Positions 63,857 through 64,000 of a DNA stretch of 64,000 nucleotides are shown here, piece by piece. How positions within the stretch are numbered: position 1 is the first letter of the stretch; each line of letters opens with the position of its first letter. Made by a program: the position numbers and the translations under genes. This stretch comes from an uncultured Mobiluncus sp. Its GTDB lineage: Bacteria > Actinomycetota > Actinomycetes > Actinomycetales > Actinomycetaceae. A model generated the notes under the pieces. That model did not search any database and was not told the origin of the DNA. It was given only the letters and a program-made list of their open reading frames with translations. The stretch is taken from NCBI RefSeq assembly GCF_902488535.1, contig NZ_CABTWO010000010.1, positions 21,177 to 85,176 on the forward strand, read 5' to 3'.

Positions 63857-64000
63857 TTAGGCGCTGCAGGTTTTGATGCCTTGGGTGAGTAGGGCTTTCA
63901 ATTCTTCGGGTGTGTCATAACGGTAGTGGAAGCCGTATTTACGCACTACATGGTTGTTTTTAGATTCCACATGTGCCTGGTCGTTCTTCTTGTAAGGGCG
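63857..64000 (-). pseudogene. C-terminal fragment of a DDE transposase (integrase catalytic domain), truncated
   Basis: Only 47 codons are in the window. RPYKKNDQAHVESKN contains the Glu of the DDE triad and matches actinobacterial rve-type transposases, followed by HVVRKYGFHYRYDTPEELKALL. Full-length relatives continue for well over 100 residues; this frame ends at TAA (63857-63859) after TQGIKTCSA. So the 3' part has been lost or replaced. The body of the element lies beyond the window, and so does any terminal repeat. Confidence 0.72.

Overview
The window is a stretch of actinobacterial chromosome with mid-range GC, genes packed on both strands and frequent GTG and TTG starts. Gene order matches blocks known from Mycobacterium and relatives: MerR (Rv1830 type), FtsR-like MerR, GarA; then uvrA, uvrB, coaE, rpsA, polA and the ANTAR regulator PdtaR; then pafA, pup, dop, mpa, trmI and a RecB-type nuclease. 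Gene content, the pupylation cluster without nearby proteasome subunit genes, and a Pup ending in Gly-Gly-Glu suggest the Actinomyces/Mobiluncus side of the phylum. That placement is inference; no 16S rRNA gene is present.

Layout. 1-1.7 kb: two MerR regulators and GarA, on the minus strand. 1.9-7.9 kb: a giant DUF4011/DUF3320 helicase-like protein with eroded motifs, then a membrane-anchored DsbA-like thioredoxin-fold protein. 8-11.2 kb: msrB and uvrA. 11.3-15.5 kb: a YciI-like protein, a bile-acid-symporter-family carrier, a secreted trypsin-like protease with cell-wall-binding repeats, and a TerC-family protein behind a yybP-ykoY (Mn2+) riboswitch. 15.6-21 kb: proline uptake (putP) and bifunctional proline catabolism (putA) ending at a strong terminator. 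21-32.4 kb: uvrB, coaE, glycerate kinase, rpsA, a dicarboxylate-type symporter, polA, a hotdog thioesterase and the PdtaR-type regulator. 32.4-36 kb: an unusual short-variable-arm tRNA with anticodon CAA and its own terminator, then a three-gene ABC-2 exporter operon. 36-40 kb: DUF4032 kinase-like protein, DUF1846 protein and a zinc alcohol dehydrogenase. 40.2-42.1 kb: an SOS-controlled umuDC operon with a LexA box overlapping an apparently leaderless start. 42.1-45.8 kb: a small orphan gene, lgt, trpC, hisI and hisF.

45.8-53.4 kb is the pupylation operon: a membrane-anchored tandem FKBP-like protein, pafA, pup, dop, mpa and trmI, nearly all overlapping or within a few bases. Pup ends in Glu, so it needs no deamidation. 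Mpa lacks the C-terminal GQYL-type tail and no prcBA genes are present between the genes, so the pathway may work without a 20S proteasome.

53.4-64 kb: a RecB-family nuclease with a probable Fe-S cluster, an aldo/keto reductase, an Asp-rich protein, an FAD oxidoreductase, a MazG-like pyrophosphohydrolase, a GNAT acetyltransferase, tRNA-Leu(GAG), a hypothetical gene, a SNF2-family helicase, trmL, a solitary D12-class adenine methyltransferase, and the tail of a truncated transposase at the window edge.

DNA repair (uvrA, uvrB, polA, umuDC, RecB-type nuclease) and oxidative or protein quality control (msrB, DsbA-like, pupylation, FKBP-like) are well represented. There is no CRISPR array, rRNA operon, prophage or complete insertion sequence.
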